A stretch of 64,000 nucleotides of DNA from NCBI GenBank assembly GCA_026126165.1, contig JAHCJR010000001.1:57736-121735 (forward strand). Reading direction: 5' to 3'. The notes beneath the pieces are model-generated. The model worked only from the letters and a program-made list of their open reading frames with translations, was not told where the DNA came from and made no database searches. Shown one piece after another: positions 1 to 8,540 of this stretch; position 1 is the first letter of the stretch, and each line of letters starts with the position of its first letter. This stretch comes from Alphaproteobacteria bacterium. GTDB taxonomy: Bacteria > Pseudomonadota > Alphaproteobacteria > Ferrovibrionales > Ferrovibrionaceae. The translations under genes and the position numbers were made by a program.

Positions 1-1039
1 AGGTGGGAAGCGCCGAAGCATCGCCGAATGGTTCGTCATAGATGTCGGGCAGCCGATCGAGGATATCGAATGCCTCGGGCGCCAGCACCCGGCTCGCATG
101 AGATGTGCGATAGCGTTGCGCCACCATGTCCGCGAACCTTGACTCATCGAACACCGCCTCGCCGAACGAGACATTGAATGTCCGCACCGGATCGTCGCTC
201 AACGATGCCATCATCGCGACCACGCCACTCGAATCGACGCCGCCCGAGAGGAAGGCGCCGAGCGGCACTTCGGAGATCAGGCGGACATCTACGCAATCCT
301 TTAGCCGCGCGATCAATTCCGATGCCGCCTGCTCCTCGCCCATGGCCGGCCGCGGTGCCAGGCGGGGCCGCCAGTAGGCGCGCGGCCTCACCTCGCCGCC
401 CCGCTCGATGCGCAGGCTCTCGCCGGGTCCAAGCTTGCGGACGGCCGAGAAGATGCATTTCGGATCGGGCACGTAGCCGAGCGCGAAATAGTCCTCGACC
501 GCCTGCCGGTCGATCGAACGGTCGAGACCGGGGTAGACCAGCAGCGACTTGAGTTCCGAGGCGAACAGAAACTGCCGGTCCGCCACCTCTGCATAATACA
601 GGGGCTTCTTGCCCAGCCGGTCCCTCGCCAGGAACAGCGTGCGGCGGTTACGGTCCCAGATCGCAAAAGCGAACATGCCGCGCAGCCGGTTCACGCAATC
701 CTCGTCCCACTCCTCCCAGGCATGCACGATGGCTTCGGTGTCCGAGCGGGTCGTGAATCGGTGGCCCAGGGCTTCCAGTTCCCTGGTCAGTTCCCGGAAA
801 TTGTAGATCTCGCCATTGAAGACGATGCCGACCGAGCGGTCCTCGTTCCAGATCGGCTGATCGCCGCCCGCCACGTCGATGATCGCCAGGCGGCGGTGGC
901 CGAGGCCGATCCCCGGCTCGAATAGAAAACCCTCGCCATCGGGCCCGCGATGGGCGATGCGTTCCGTCATGCGTCGGACGAGCGAACGATCGGGCGCCCG
1001 CTCCCCTGCCCGGTCGAACCAGCCTGTTATGCCGCACAT
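1..1039 (-). CDS. asnB: Asparagine synthase-like amidotransferase of an XrtA-type EPS locus, C-terminal part cut by window edge
   Basis: About 346 codons are visible before the left edge. The start is fixed by MCGITGWF, because the glutaminase nucleophile Cys2 must follow the initiator. The class II glutamine amidotransferase domain includes HRGPDGEG and the FNGEIYNF signature. The ATP-binding SGGVDSS loop of the synthetase domain is read near 224-247. Family knowledge: such proteins transfer glutamine nitrogen to aspartate or to sugar/peptide acceptors, and one subfamily (exosortase A system-associated amidotransferase 1) sits in EPS loci with PrsT and FemAB-like proteins, exactly the neighbours here. 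The gene begins 12 bp after the femAB-like stop and is probably co-transcribed. The subfamily is assigned from context; the substrate is unknown. Confidence 0.88.
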   Translation of the reverse strand, partial: MCGITGWFDRAGERAPDRSLVRRMTERIAHRGPDGEGFLFEPGIGLGHRRLAIIDVAGGDQPIWNEDRSVGIVFNGEIYNFRELTRELEALGHRFTTRSDTEAIVHAWEEWDEDCVNRLRGMFAFAIWDRNRRTLFLARDRLGKKPLYYAEVADRQFLFASELKSLLVYPGLDRSIDRQAVEDYFALGYVPDPKCIFSAVRKLGPGESLRIERGGEVRPRAYWRPRLAPRPAMGEEQAASELIARLKDCVDVRLISEVPLGAFLSGGVDSSGVVAMMASLSDDPVRTFNVSFGEAVFDESRFADMVAQRYRTSHASRVLAPEAFDILDRLPDIYDEPFGDASALPT

Positions 1040-1051
1040 GGGGTGGCCCGC

Positions 1052-2098
1052 TCAGCCGAGATTGCGGACGATGAGCGGACCCAGAAGGTTCGCCAGGCCG
1101 AGCGGCAGGCGCTTCCAGGTCTCGATCATGAGGCGGTAGCGCGGATTGAGAGGATTGTGCTCTGGCGGTTCGCCTCCATGGCGCAAGTGAAACGCATAGG
1201 TGAGCGGCGTCGGCTCGAAACCCCAGTTCTTCTTGAAGGCAAAGGCGCCGGTTCCGTACTTGCTGCGCCCGAAATCGAACAGCCTGTAGCCTTCCGCCGC
1301 GCCGCGCCGGATGATGTCCCAATACATGAAGTCGTGTGCGCCGTACTTTCTCGCCTCCGGCACTCCGCCCGCATAATAGGGCAGGATCTGATCACGGAAA
1401 CGGAAGGTCAAGCAGCCGGCGAGCGGTTCGCCATCGTGATAGATGTCGAGGATCTCACACGCATCGCCGAACTGCCGCTTGAGGCTGGCGAAGTACCTCC
1501 TGGGAAAGGTCGGGGTGCCGAGATTGCGCAGGCTGATCGCATAGAGGCGCCAGTTGACGTCGACATCGCCAACGACCCGCGCCTCGAGTCCCTTGCCGAG
1601 GCTCTGGCGCACCACCGCCCGCTGCTTGCGCGGGATCATGGCAAGATTCTTCTCTGGATCCGGATCGATCGCACGCCGGAAAGTCGCGTAAGTACCCGAC
1701 TTCTCGATCCAGCCCGGCCGGCCTTCGGTGGCGGCACGATACTCCACGTGATTGACGTTCAGCCGCGCCGCCAGGGCAAGCGCCGCCGCGTCGAGGCGAA
1801 GCAACGCCTCCTCCCCGGTCCCGACCGGCCCGCCATGCACGGCGAAGGCTCCCGAGATCAACGAATGTCCGAACAGCAGCGAGCGGATGCGCACCAGCGG
1901 CAGGACGCCGACGATCTCGCCCCCCCGTTCCGCATAGAGATAGGGCGCCTCGTGACCGAAGCTCTCGGCGATCACCTGGCGCCAACCGGAAAGATGGAAA
2001 AACGTGGCCTCGGGATGGGCCTCGACGAAGGCATCCCATCGCGCGCGATCGGCGTCCTGGAACTCCTTCACGACCACGGACTGGAGCGGTGCCGTCAT
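1052..2098 (-). CDS. FemAB-like GNAT-fold protein, PEP-CTERM/XrtA system-associated
   Basis: This 348-residue protein has the FemAB/acetyltransferase fold layout: an N-terminal WDAFVEAHPEATFFH segment typical of the family, a central substrate region, and a C-terminal half with GTGAFAFKKNWGF, which is characteristic of the FemAB protein of exosortase-linked EPS loci. FemAB relatives transfer aminoacyl groups from aminoacyl-tRNA to amino sugars or peptidoglycan; in EPS loci an aminoacyl or acyl decoration of the polysaccharide precursor is inferred, not shown. No signal peptide or membrane segment is visible, so it should be cytoplasmic. It lies 49 bp after prsT and 12 bp before the amidotransferase, in one minus-strand unit. 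A G-rich stretch precedes the ATG by only a few bases. Confidence 0.85.
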   Translation of the reverse strand: MTAPLQSVVVKEFQDADRARWDAFVEAHPEATFFHLSGWRQVIAESFGHEAPYLYAERGGEIVGVLPLVRIRSLLFGHSLISGAFAVHGGPVGTGEEALLRLDAAALALAARLNVNHVEYRAATEGRPGWIEKSGTYATFRRAIDPDPEKNLAMIPRKQRAVVRQSLGKGLEARVVGDVDVNWRLYAISLRNLGTPTFPRRYFASLKRQFGDACEILDIYHDGEPLAGCLTFRFRDQILPYYAGGVPEARKYGAHDFMYWDIIRRGAAEGYRLFDFGRSKYGTGAFAFKKNWGFEPTPLTYAFHLRHGGEPPEHNPLNPRYRLMIETWKRLPLGLANLLGPLIVRNLG

Positions 2099-2147
2099 GT
2101 TCCCCCGCCCTCGCGTCCTGCCTCGCGCGAGCGCGCGCCCGACGGCC

Positions 2148-4955
2148 TCACCCGCCCAGTTCCTTCAGAAGCTGCTCGGCCTTCGGTCGGTCGTTGAAGC
2201 GATCCTCACCCGCCATGACCTCGCGCAGGACTGCCCTGGCCTCCTCCCGTTCGCCCGCCTTAACCAGGCCGAGGGCGAGGTGGTAGCCGATCTCGCCGGA
2301 GTTCGGCGCCTTGGCGCGCGCTGAGCGCAAATGCTCGAGGCCTCGCTTGATCTCGCCCTGCTGCATGAGCAGATGGCCCAGCGTGTCCTCGACGAAAGCC
2401 GAGTTCGGCGCCAGCTTGAAAGCGCGCTCGGCCAGTCCGAGTGCCCGGCCATCGCCGCGCTCGCCGAGAATCCAGGCGACGTTGTTCAGCAGCAGGGCGT
2501 TATCCGGCTCGGACCTGAGCAGAAGCTCGTAATGAACCAGCGCCTCGTCCTTGCGCTGCAGGCTGAGATACAGATCGGCAAGCGCGAAGCGCGCCACGTT
2601 GTCCTCGGCGCGCGCCTCGACCCAGTCCTGCAGGGTCTTGATCGCCTTCTCGTGTTCCCCGGATCGCGCCAGCGCACCCGAGAGCCGCGTCACGATCGGG
2701 CTCGATGGCTGCCGGGCCTGCGCGGTCCGATAGGCTTCGACCGCTTCGCGATGCTTGCCGATCCGCGTGAGCGTGTCGCCCAGAATGACATGACCAGCGG
2801 TCAGCGCCGGCCGCGCGCGCGACCAATCTGTCGCCATCCTCTCGGCTGCTTCCGGGCGCTTGGCGCGCAATTCGGCCTCGATCAGTTCGAGCAGCGCCGG
2901 CGCATAGTTGCTGTCCACCGCCAGCGCCTGACGGAACGAGGACAGCGCGCCCTGCTGGTCCCGCGCCTGCTGCAACGCCTTGCCCAGCCGGTAATGCGCT
3001 TCCGCGACGCGCGGGGTCAGCGCCACCACCTGGCGGAAAGTTTGCACCGCGCTCGCCGTCTCGCCGGTCGCGAGCTGGGTGCGGGCCAGGGAATCCAGGG
3101 CTACCGGGTTGTCCGGAAGCCGGCTTTGCAGATCGCGCGCCACCTGGATCGCGCGATCAGGCTTGCCATCGCGCATGTAGAGATCGATCAGCGCCAGCGA
3201 TGGGCGAAGCGCCTTCGGGTCGATGGTCCGCGCCTTTTCGAGCCATTCCTGCGCCTCCGCCATCCGGTTTCCGGAGACCGCGAGCTGGGCCAGACCCACA
3301 TGCGCTTCGATGCTGTTGGGCGTCGTCTCAAGGACCGAGCGGAAACCCTGGGCTGCCTTCTCGCGCTCGCCCGTGCGCGCATCGAGCGTCGCCAGATTGA
3401 GCCGGGCGGGCGTGAAGTCAGGCTTCAGCTTGATCGCCTCCTCGAATGCGGCGCGTGCCTCGGCAATGGCATTGCGCGCCACGTGGACGGTGCCGATCAC
3501 GTTGTGCGGGACGGGGTTGTCCGGCTGTCGGGCCTGCAAGTCCCTGGCGGCGGCCAGCGCCTTGTCGTGTTCGCCGCCGCGCATGTAGGCCAGTGCCAGG
3601 GCAAGTCGGGCCTGGACCGAGTTCGGATCCTGCTCGAGCGCCGATTCCAGTTCCTTGACCGCCTCGGTGGACTGGCCAAGTTGCATGCGCCCATAGGCGA
3701 TCTGGAGCTGCTGGCGCACATCCGTGTTCGGCAGCGCCGCCGCCCGGTCGAACCACTTGGAGGATTCCTGGAACTGCCGGTCGCGCAGATAGGCGGCCGC
3801 GAGCAGGCCGAAGGTCACCGGATCCTCGACGCCGGTATCGACCGCGAGCTTGAGGACCTCGATGGCCCGCTCGTTGGCATTGCGGCGCATATAGAGTTCC
3901 GCAAGAAGCTGTCGGGCGCGGATATCGCGCGGCACCAGCGCGAGATACCGCTCGAAACCCGCCTCGGCCTGGCCGAACTGCTGCAGGCGGTAATGCAGGG
4001 CTGCCAGCAGATAGAGATTGGGCGGGTAGCCGGAAATGCCCGGGCCAAGCCGCTCCAGCCGTTCGCTCGCCGTCTTGAGTTCGTTCTTGCGGGCGTTGAG
4101 CAGGGCAAAAACATAGTTGGCGATCGGATGACCCGGCTGGATCGCCAGGGCCGCGCGGCTGTCCTTCTCCGCATCCTCGTTGCGCCGCTCGTCCAGCGCC
4201 AGAACGGCCCGGCCGATGAGCGCCAGCACGTTGCGCGGATCGCCTTTCAGCGCCGCGTCGAAGTTCGCGCGCGCTTCGGCCTTTCGGCCGCTCAGCCGCT
4301 GCAGCTCGCCCTTGATGGCCAGTGCCTCGGACAGTTCGGCATTCAGCGCCAGCGCCCGGTCGATCTCCTCTTCGGCCTTGCGCTGGTCGGACTGCTCGAT
4401 GCCGATCCGCGCCAGACCGACATGGGCACGCGCTTCCTGCGCGTTGACCTGGATCGCTTCCTCGAACGAAGTTCGCGCGAGATTGAGCTCGCGCTTGCCG
4501 AGGTAGGCGTAGCCACGCCAGAGCCGGACCACGCCTTCCACCATCTGCGCCCGCGTTCCCGGCGCGATCTCGCGCAGGATATCGTCGAACTTTGCCTGCG
4601 CGAACAGCGACTGCGCCAGGGGATCCAGATAGCGCTCCTCCGGGGCGCCAAGTTCGCGCGCCACCTTCACTTCCTTCTCAGCCGCGGGCGCATCGCCGAT
4701 CCGCAGCGATACCTCCGCCAGCGCGAGGCGGGCATCGATATTGTTCGGGTCCGTGCGGACCGCATTGCGCAGGTTGATCACGGCGCTGCGCAGATCGCCG
4801 CTGACAAGCTGTTTCTGACCATCGGCGAGATACTTCTCGCTACTCGGACCGCGCAGCGCGATCGCCACGCCTCCGATGCCCACCACCAGGACGACCAGGA
4901 CGAGGATCGACCAGAGCCAGCGGCGGGACTTTGATTTCGCGGACCTGCTTGCCAT
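2148..4955 (-). CDS. prsT: TPR-repeat protein PrsT of XrtA/PEP-CTERM exopolysaccharide locus
   Basis: A 935-residue protein with a basic N-terminus (MASRSAKSKSRRW), one membrane segment at about residues 13-35, then tetratricopeptide repeats to the end (repeated A..Y..LG....A...F..AL patterns). Length and architecture match the PrsT family found next to exosortase A. I start at 4955 because GGAGGAAG lies about 9 bp upstream; the frame is open to 5000 but that ATG has no ribosome site. PrsT is thought to be an envelope scaffold in EPS export, anchored by its N-terminal helix with the repeats probably in the periplasm; the role is inferred. It is the first gene of the visible unit prsT-femAB-amidotransferase. 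Confidence 0.9.
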   Translation of the reverse strand: MASRSAKSKSRRWLWSILVLVVLVVGIGGVAIALRGPSSEKYLADGQKQLVSGDLRSAVINLRNAVRTDPNNIDARLALAEVSLRIGDAPAAEKEVKVARELGAPEERYLDPLAQSLFAQAKFDDILREIAPGTRAQMVEGVVRLWRGYAYLGKRELNLARTSFEEAIQVNAQEARAHVGLARIGIEQSDQRKAEEEIDRALALNAELSEALAIKGELQRLSGRKAEARANFDAALKGDPRNVLALIGRAVLALDERRNEDAEKDSRAALAIQPGHPIANYVFALLNARKNELKTASERLERLGPGISGYPPNLYLLAALHYRLQQFGQAEAGFERYLALVPRDIRARQLLAELYMRRNANERAIEVLKLAVDTGVEDPVTFGLLAAAYLRDRQFQESSKWFDRAAALPNTDVRQQLQIAYGRMQLGQSTEAVKELESALEQDPNSVQARLALALAYMRGGEHDKALAAARDLQARQPDNPVPHNVIGTVHVARNAIAEARAAFEEAIKLKPDFTPARLNLATLDARTGEREKAAQGFRSVLETTPNSIEAHVGLAQLAVSGNRMAEAQEWLEKARTIDPKALRPSLALIDLYMRDGKPDRAIQVARDLQSRLPDNPVALDSLARTQLATGETASAVQTFRQVVALTPRVAEAHYRLGKALQQARDQQGALSSFRQALAVDSNYAPALLELIEAELRAKRPEAAERMATDWSRARPALTAGHVILGDTLTRIGKHREAVEAYRTAQARQPSSPIVTRLSGALARSGEHEKAIKTLQDWVEARAEDNVARFALADLYLSLQRKDEALVHYELLLRSEPDNALLLNNVAWILGERGDGRALGLAERAFKLAPNSAFVEDTLGHLLMQQGEIKRGLEHLRSARAKAPNSGEIGYHLALGLVKAGEREEARAVLREVMAGEDRFNDRPKAEQLLKELGG

Positions 4956-5118
4956 GCCAGTCACTTCCTCCGGTTGTCGAAAGTTGCGGCCACCGAACAA
5001 TGCGGCCTCAGGTCAGCGCTCGGACCGGCGCGATAGCGCGGGCAGGCCATCGGCCTTCGGCCCCGCGTCTGCGGACGGTATTCCTTGTCGCATTGCATCT
5101 CGCTGAGCCCACCTCGAC

Positions 5119-5148
5119 TATATCTATACATTCACACCAGCGTTTCAA
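5119..5148 (-). promoter_or_regulatory. Candidate promoter for prsT
   Basis: Read on the minus strand, TTGAAA (5148-5143) is followed after 18 bp by GATATA (5124-5119). This is the only markedly AT-rich patch in the 242 bp between the kinase stop and the prsT start, and it would leave a leader of about 155 nt. The match to the -10 consensus is only partial. No sigma-54 GG/GC element was seen. Confidence 0.3.
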
Positions 5149-5156
5149 ATCACTTA

Positions 5157-5174
5157 CCGCCGGCATTCCGGCGG
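5157..5174 (-). terminator. Hairpin after histidine kinase, possible terminator
   Basis: CCGCCGG, a CATT loop and CCGGCGG form a perfect 7-bp stem 23 bp after the kinase stop. The following minus-strand sequence has no clear T run, so it may be a processing or Rho-associated hairpin rather than a classical intrinsic terminator. Confidence 0.35.
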
Positions 5175-5197
5175 ACAGTTACGGCAAGTGATCATGG

Positions 5198-6778
5198 TCA
5201 CGCCAGCGGCAGAATGGCGCTGAACCGGCTGCCGCTCGAACTGGTGGCATCGAGCACAAGGTCGCCGCCGAGCCGCCGCGCCAACTCGCGCGCGATGGTC
5301 AGACCGACGCCGATGCCGCCCTGCTCGCGGCTGAGCACGCCGTTGCCGCCCTGCTCGAACTTCTCGAAGATGATCGCCTGCTTGTCCGGCGGCACCCCAG
5401 GACCAGTATCCCAGACGGTTATGGCGATTCGCCGGTCCGGCCGGGTGGCGATTTCCACCCCGACGCGACCGCCCGAAGGCGTGAACTTGACTGCATTGTT
5501 GAGCAGGTTGACCACGATTTGCACGGCACGCGTCGAGTCCACAAGCAGCATGGCGTTCAGCGGTCCTCGCGGCTCCTCGAGCCTGATCCCCTTGGCATTG
5601 GCCCGGCCGGCGACGATCCGGTACGCCTCGACCAGGAGATTGCCGAGCGGGACCTGGCGCAGCTCGATCTTCAGCGCCGCGTTCTCCACGCGCGCCAGAT
5701 CGAGAATGTCGTCGATCAGTGTGAGCAGGTGGCGCCCGGACGCCAGGATGTCGTTGACATACTCCTGATAGCGTTCCGACAGAGTCCCGAACAGGCCCGA
5801 CGCCATCGTTTCGGAAAAGCCGATGATGGCGTTGAGCGGCGTACGCAGTTCATGGCTCATCACCGCCAGGAAATCGCTCTTCGCCCGGCTCGATGCTTCG
5901 GCCGAGGCAAGCGCCACATCGAGCTGCTGGTTCTTTTCGCGGAGGGAGGAGAGGGTCGTCTCGAGCTCACGCTTGTAATGTTCGGCCGCCGCCTGCGCGC
6001 GCACCTGCTGCGTCACGTCGGTCGCCGTACCTCGGAAGCCGGCGAACTCGTCCGCCTCGCTGAAGACCGGAACAGCGCCGAGATGGAAGGTGCGCACCTG
6101 CCCCCCCATGTCGCGCAGCGACACGGTCATGTCGCGGAATGCCTGGCGCAACCCGAAAGCCTTCTGCAGACGTTCGCGGTCGCGATCGGTGGCCGCGAAC
6201 TCGTGCAGCGGTCTGCCACGCAGGATGGAAGGCGGCAGCCCGATGGCGTCGATGCTCCGGTCGGAGGCGTGGGTCAGGCAACCATGCTGGTCCACCTCCC
6301 AGACCCAGTCGGAGGTCGAACGCATGATGTCATAGGAGCGCTTCAGCTCACGCTTGGTGGAATTGAGTTCCGCCGCCTCCTGGCTGCCATCCAGCAGCAG
6401 GACGCCGGCCGCCGCCGCCTCGCGCGCCGGAGCCACGATTGGAAATATCTCGGCAATCACGTAGCGCCCGCGCTCATCGCCCAGGCCATGGCGTACCCGG
6501 ATGTTCTGGCGGGTGGCTATCGCCCGCGCGATCGACTGCGCGAGCGCCGCCACGACCATTTCGCCGCGCATGGCGCGGAATGGCTGGTTGGCGAGCAATA
6601 TGCCGCGCTGATGGCTGGCGATGCAGAAGGGCGGCATCTGGTCGAGAAAGCCCGGCAGCGACACATCGCCGAGGGTGCGGCGCAGATCGGCGATCCAGCG
6701 CAGATCGACGATCTGCGCCATGCTTGTGACATTCGCTTCCGCCGCCAGATCGGCGATATCGCTGGCGCGCTGCTCCAT
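5198..6778 (-). CDS. PAS-domain sensor histidine kinase, cytoplasmic
   Basis: 526 residues from the ATG at 6778, which follows the upstream DUF2336 stop by about 20 bp; a GTG directly before it is an alternative, and no strong ribosome site is present. There is no membrane segment. PAS-like regions cover roughly residues 20-280, including SDWVWEVDQHG. Then come a coiled linker, the H-box SHELRTPLNAIIGF with the phosphorylated His near residue 307, an N-box NLLNNAVKFTPSGG, G1 DTGPGVP and G2 GGIGVGLTIAREL. All ATPase boxes are intact, so it should autophosphorylate in response to a soluble or redox/ligand cue. No response regulator is adjacent; the partner is unknown. It pairs with DUF2336. Confidence 0.9.
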   Translation of the reverse strand: MEQRASDIADLAAEANVTSMAQIVDLRWIADLRRTLGDVSLPGFLDQMPPFCIASHQRGILLANQPFRAMRGEMVVAALAQSIARAIATRQNIRVRHGLGDERGRYVIAEIFPIVAPAREAAAAGVLLLDGSQEAAELNSTKRELKRSYDIMRSTSDWVWEVDQHGCLTHASDRSIDAIGLPPSILRGRPLHEFAATDRDRERLQKAFGLRQAFRDMTVSLRDMGGQVRTFHLGAVPVFSEADEFAGFRGTATDVTQQVRAQAAAEHYKRELETTLSSLREKNQQLDVALASAEASSRAKSDFLAVMSHELRTPLNAIIGFSETMASGLFGTLSERYQEYVNDILASGRHLLTLIDDILDLARVENAALKIELRQVPLGNLLVEAYRIVAGRANAKGIRLEEPRGPLNAMLLVDSTRAVQIVVNLLNNAVKFTPSGGRVGVEIATRPDRRIAITVWDTGPGVPPDKQAIIFEKFEQGGNGVLSREQGGIGVGLTIARELARRLGGDLVLDATSSSGSRFSAILPLA

Positions 6779-6797
6779 CACGATGTCCGCGACAGGT

Positions 6798-7955
6798 TCA
6801 TTTCGGCAGTGCCTTTCCCGAGGCAGGCGGCGCCACGGGCTCCGCCTGCTCGATCTCGATGATCGTCTCGAGATACTCCCGGTCACGCATCCAGTATTTC
6901 AGCGCCGTGCGCGCCTGCGACGGCGCGATCTGGTCGTAAAACTCCAGTATCTGCTGCAGATGTGCCGCCGGCAAGGCGCGGCCGCGCGCGGCCGGCTCGC
7001 GGCGCAGCAGGAACAGCGTGGCGAAGTCGTTGCGGTCGATGTCGGCGGCCTTGCAGATGGCGGCAAAGGCTTCCGTGCCGCTGGAGAAGAAGATGCGCCG
7101 CGTCGTCGCCGGGTCGCAGGCCGCGCGGCGCGCCAGCGCGATGACAAAGGCGGTAAGCCGCCCCCCGCGCAGCAGGCCGATCAATGAACGCCCCGTAAGC
7201 TGACCATTGTCAGCAAGATGGTCGATCAGGACCCGGGCGCTGTTATGTTCGGGCACCGGCTCCGCCGCCATGATGGCGACCGTCTGTTCGATGGCGTCGT
7301 CGAGATCCGCCTCGCTGATGGTGAACTGCGCGAGGATATGCCGGCGCAGCACCGCCGAGACCCACCAGAACATGCGGTAGGCCAGACGTTTCGGGAGGTC
7401 CTGCCGGCGCAGCAGCGGCTCCTGGAAGCGGTCGACCCGGCGCGATTCCTCGACCAGATACTCGATCGCCGCCGCGGAGAGCTTCGAATCTGGATTGCGC
7501 AGCAACGTCTCGATCACGTCGTCGTCGCCATGATCAACCAGGGCCTGGGTGACCTGCTCGCTCAGCCCGGCGCGCATGGCGACGCTGAGACGATGTTCCT
7601 GCGAGCGGTGGCGGACCAGTTCGATCAGATCGATGTCGCGCAGCACCGGGCTCTGCAGGATGAGCGGACGGGCAATATCGACGCCTTCATGGGCAAGGCG
7701 GACGACGAGATCGCGCGGCGCGCTCGCCATGCGCGAAAGCTGGTCGGCCAGCGCCGTGGCCACGTCGGTCTCCACCTGTTGCACGAGCTTGCCGATGATA
7801 TCGAGCATCAGGTTGCGCTCGTGCTCGCTCAGCCGCTCCTCACCAGTGATGAAAAGGTCGCTCATGTTGAGTAGCAGCCGCCTGCGATCGGCGCGCAGGC
7901 CCTCTTTTGCCTGGGCGATCAGGCCGGCCGGATCCATGCTGTCGTTCTGGTGCAT
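6798..7955 (-). CDS. DUF2336 domain protein
   Basis: A 385-residue, soluble, helix-rich protein with the DUF2336 pattern: an N-terminal segment with ERLLLNMSDLF-like helices, then LADQLSRMASAPRDLVVRLAHE in the first third, which is diagnostic of this mainly alphaproteobacterial family. It has HEAT-like helical repeats and no catalytic motif I can name. It lies directly upstream of the PAS kinase on the same strand and ends about 20 bp before it, suggesting joint expression and a role in that signalling pathway (inference). The start at 7955 has no strong ribosome site; Met7 at 7937 is an alternative. Confidence 0.85.
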   Translation of the reverse strand: MHQNDSMDPAGLIAQAKEGLRADRRRLLLNMSDLFITGEERLSEHERNLMLDIIGKLVQQVETDVATALADQLSRMASAPRDLVVRLAHEGVDIARPLILQSPVLRDIDLIELVRHRSQEHRLSVAMRAGLSEQVTQALVDHGDDDVIETLLRNPDSKLSAAAIEYLVEESRRVDRFQEPLLRRQDLPKRLAYRMFWWVSAVLRRHILAQFTISEADLDDAIEQTVAIMAAEPVPEHNSARVLIDHLADNGQLTGRSLIGLLRGGRLTAFVIALARRAACDPATTRRIFFSSGTEAFAAICKAADIDRNDFATLFLLRREPAARGRALPAAHLQQILEFYDQIAPSQARTALKYWMRDREYLETIIEIEQAEPVAPPASGKALPK

Positions 7956-7973
7956 CGCGGGCGTCCGTCTGCC

Positions 7974-8189
7974 TCAGTTTGCCCGGTCCGCCGATACATC
8001 GTCGCGGCCGCGCCCGCCGGTCGCGCGCCGGCCCGCGATCGTCGCCGCAGCGGCGTTTGACGCCGGCATCTTCCGATCTACCACCCCCATGCCCCCTCCC
8101 GTCCCACCGGGCCGCTCCACGCGCCGGAACCGGGACAAGTCCCATCGCGCGCTCATAGCCGCCGACGCCAAGACGACGATCCGAAGCAT
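7974..8189 (-). CDS. Possible small protein, 71 residues, unrecognised
   Basis: An open frame begins with a hydrophobic MLRIVVLASAAMSARW stretch and continues into an Arg/Gly/Ala-rich tail. It ends 18 bp before the DUF2336 start on the same strand. A weak AGG sits 4 bp before the ATG. I recognise no family; high GC makes chance frames common, so this is only a candidate. If real it would be the first gene of the DUF2336-kinase unit. Confidence 0.2.
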   Translation of the reverse strand: MLRIVVLASAAMSARWDLSRFRRVERPGGTGGGMGVVDRKMPASNAAAATIAGRRATGGRGRDDVSADRAN

Positions 8190-8540
8190 GACGCCTGCAA
8201 GTTGACGCCAGATTAACGATGAATTGCTGGAAATGGAATTGAGCTGCCGTTTCAGAAAGAAGCAGATGAATATTGAAAGACCGTTTCGGTCTGCCCGGTC
8301 CGAACACATACCATTACTTGTGGTTCGAGATAGCTGTGCGATACCACGGCTCGCTGTATCGACGTCCTGAAAGCGGAGCTCGCCCGCGCCCGGCCCGTGG
8401 CAGGGCTGCAACCTGCCGAGAAAAAGCCCAGCGATTCATTAACCTTGACGCCAGCAGAGTATAGGCTCGGCGATGCAGCCGAGCCTGTCCGGACCCTCTG
8501 ACCGGGCCCGGTGACGGCGGCAAAGGTTTGGGGGCATTTG
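8190..8540. other. Divergent intergenic region with leader hairpin before manC
   Basis: 351 bp separate the candidate small frame from manC. The part around 8200-8340 is much more AT-rich than its surroundings, as expected for promoters of both directions, but I cannot assign convincing -35/-10 pairs. A perfect 8-bp inverted repeat, GGCTCGGC (8464-8471) and GCCGAGCC (8478-8485) with a 6-nt loop, lies about 55 bp before the manC ATG, and the palindrome CCGGGCCCGG is at 8502-8511. TATAGG just before the hairpin could be a -10 element. Confidence 0.4.

Noticed and set aside
2331..4934. 867-codon open frame on the plus strand through prsT
   Set aside because: Antisense shadow of prsT: rich in Arg, Gln, Asp and Leu, no domain and no ribosome site. 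Long antisense frames are normal in GC-rich coding DNA.
8511..8540. Upstream ATG for manC
   Set aside because: No ribosome site, whereas the ATG at 8541 follows a G-rich site; the extra ten residues are not part of the conserved fold.
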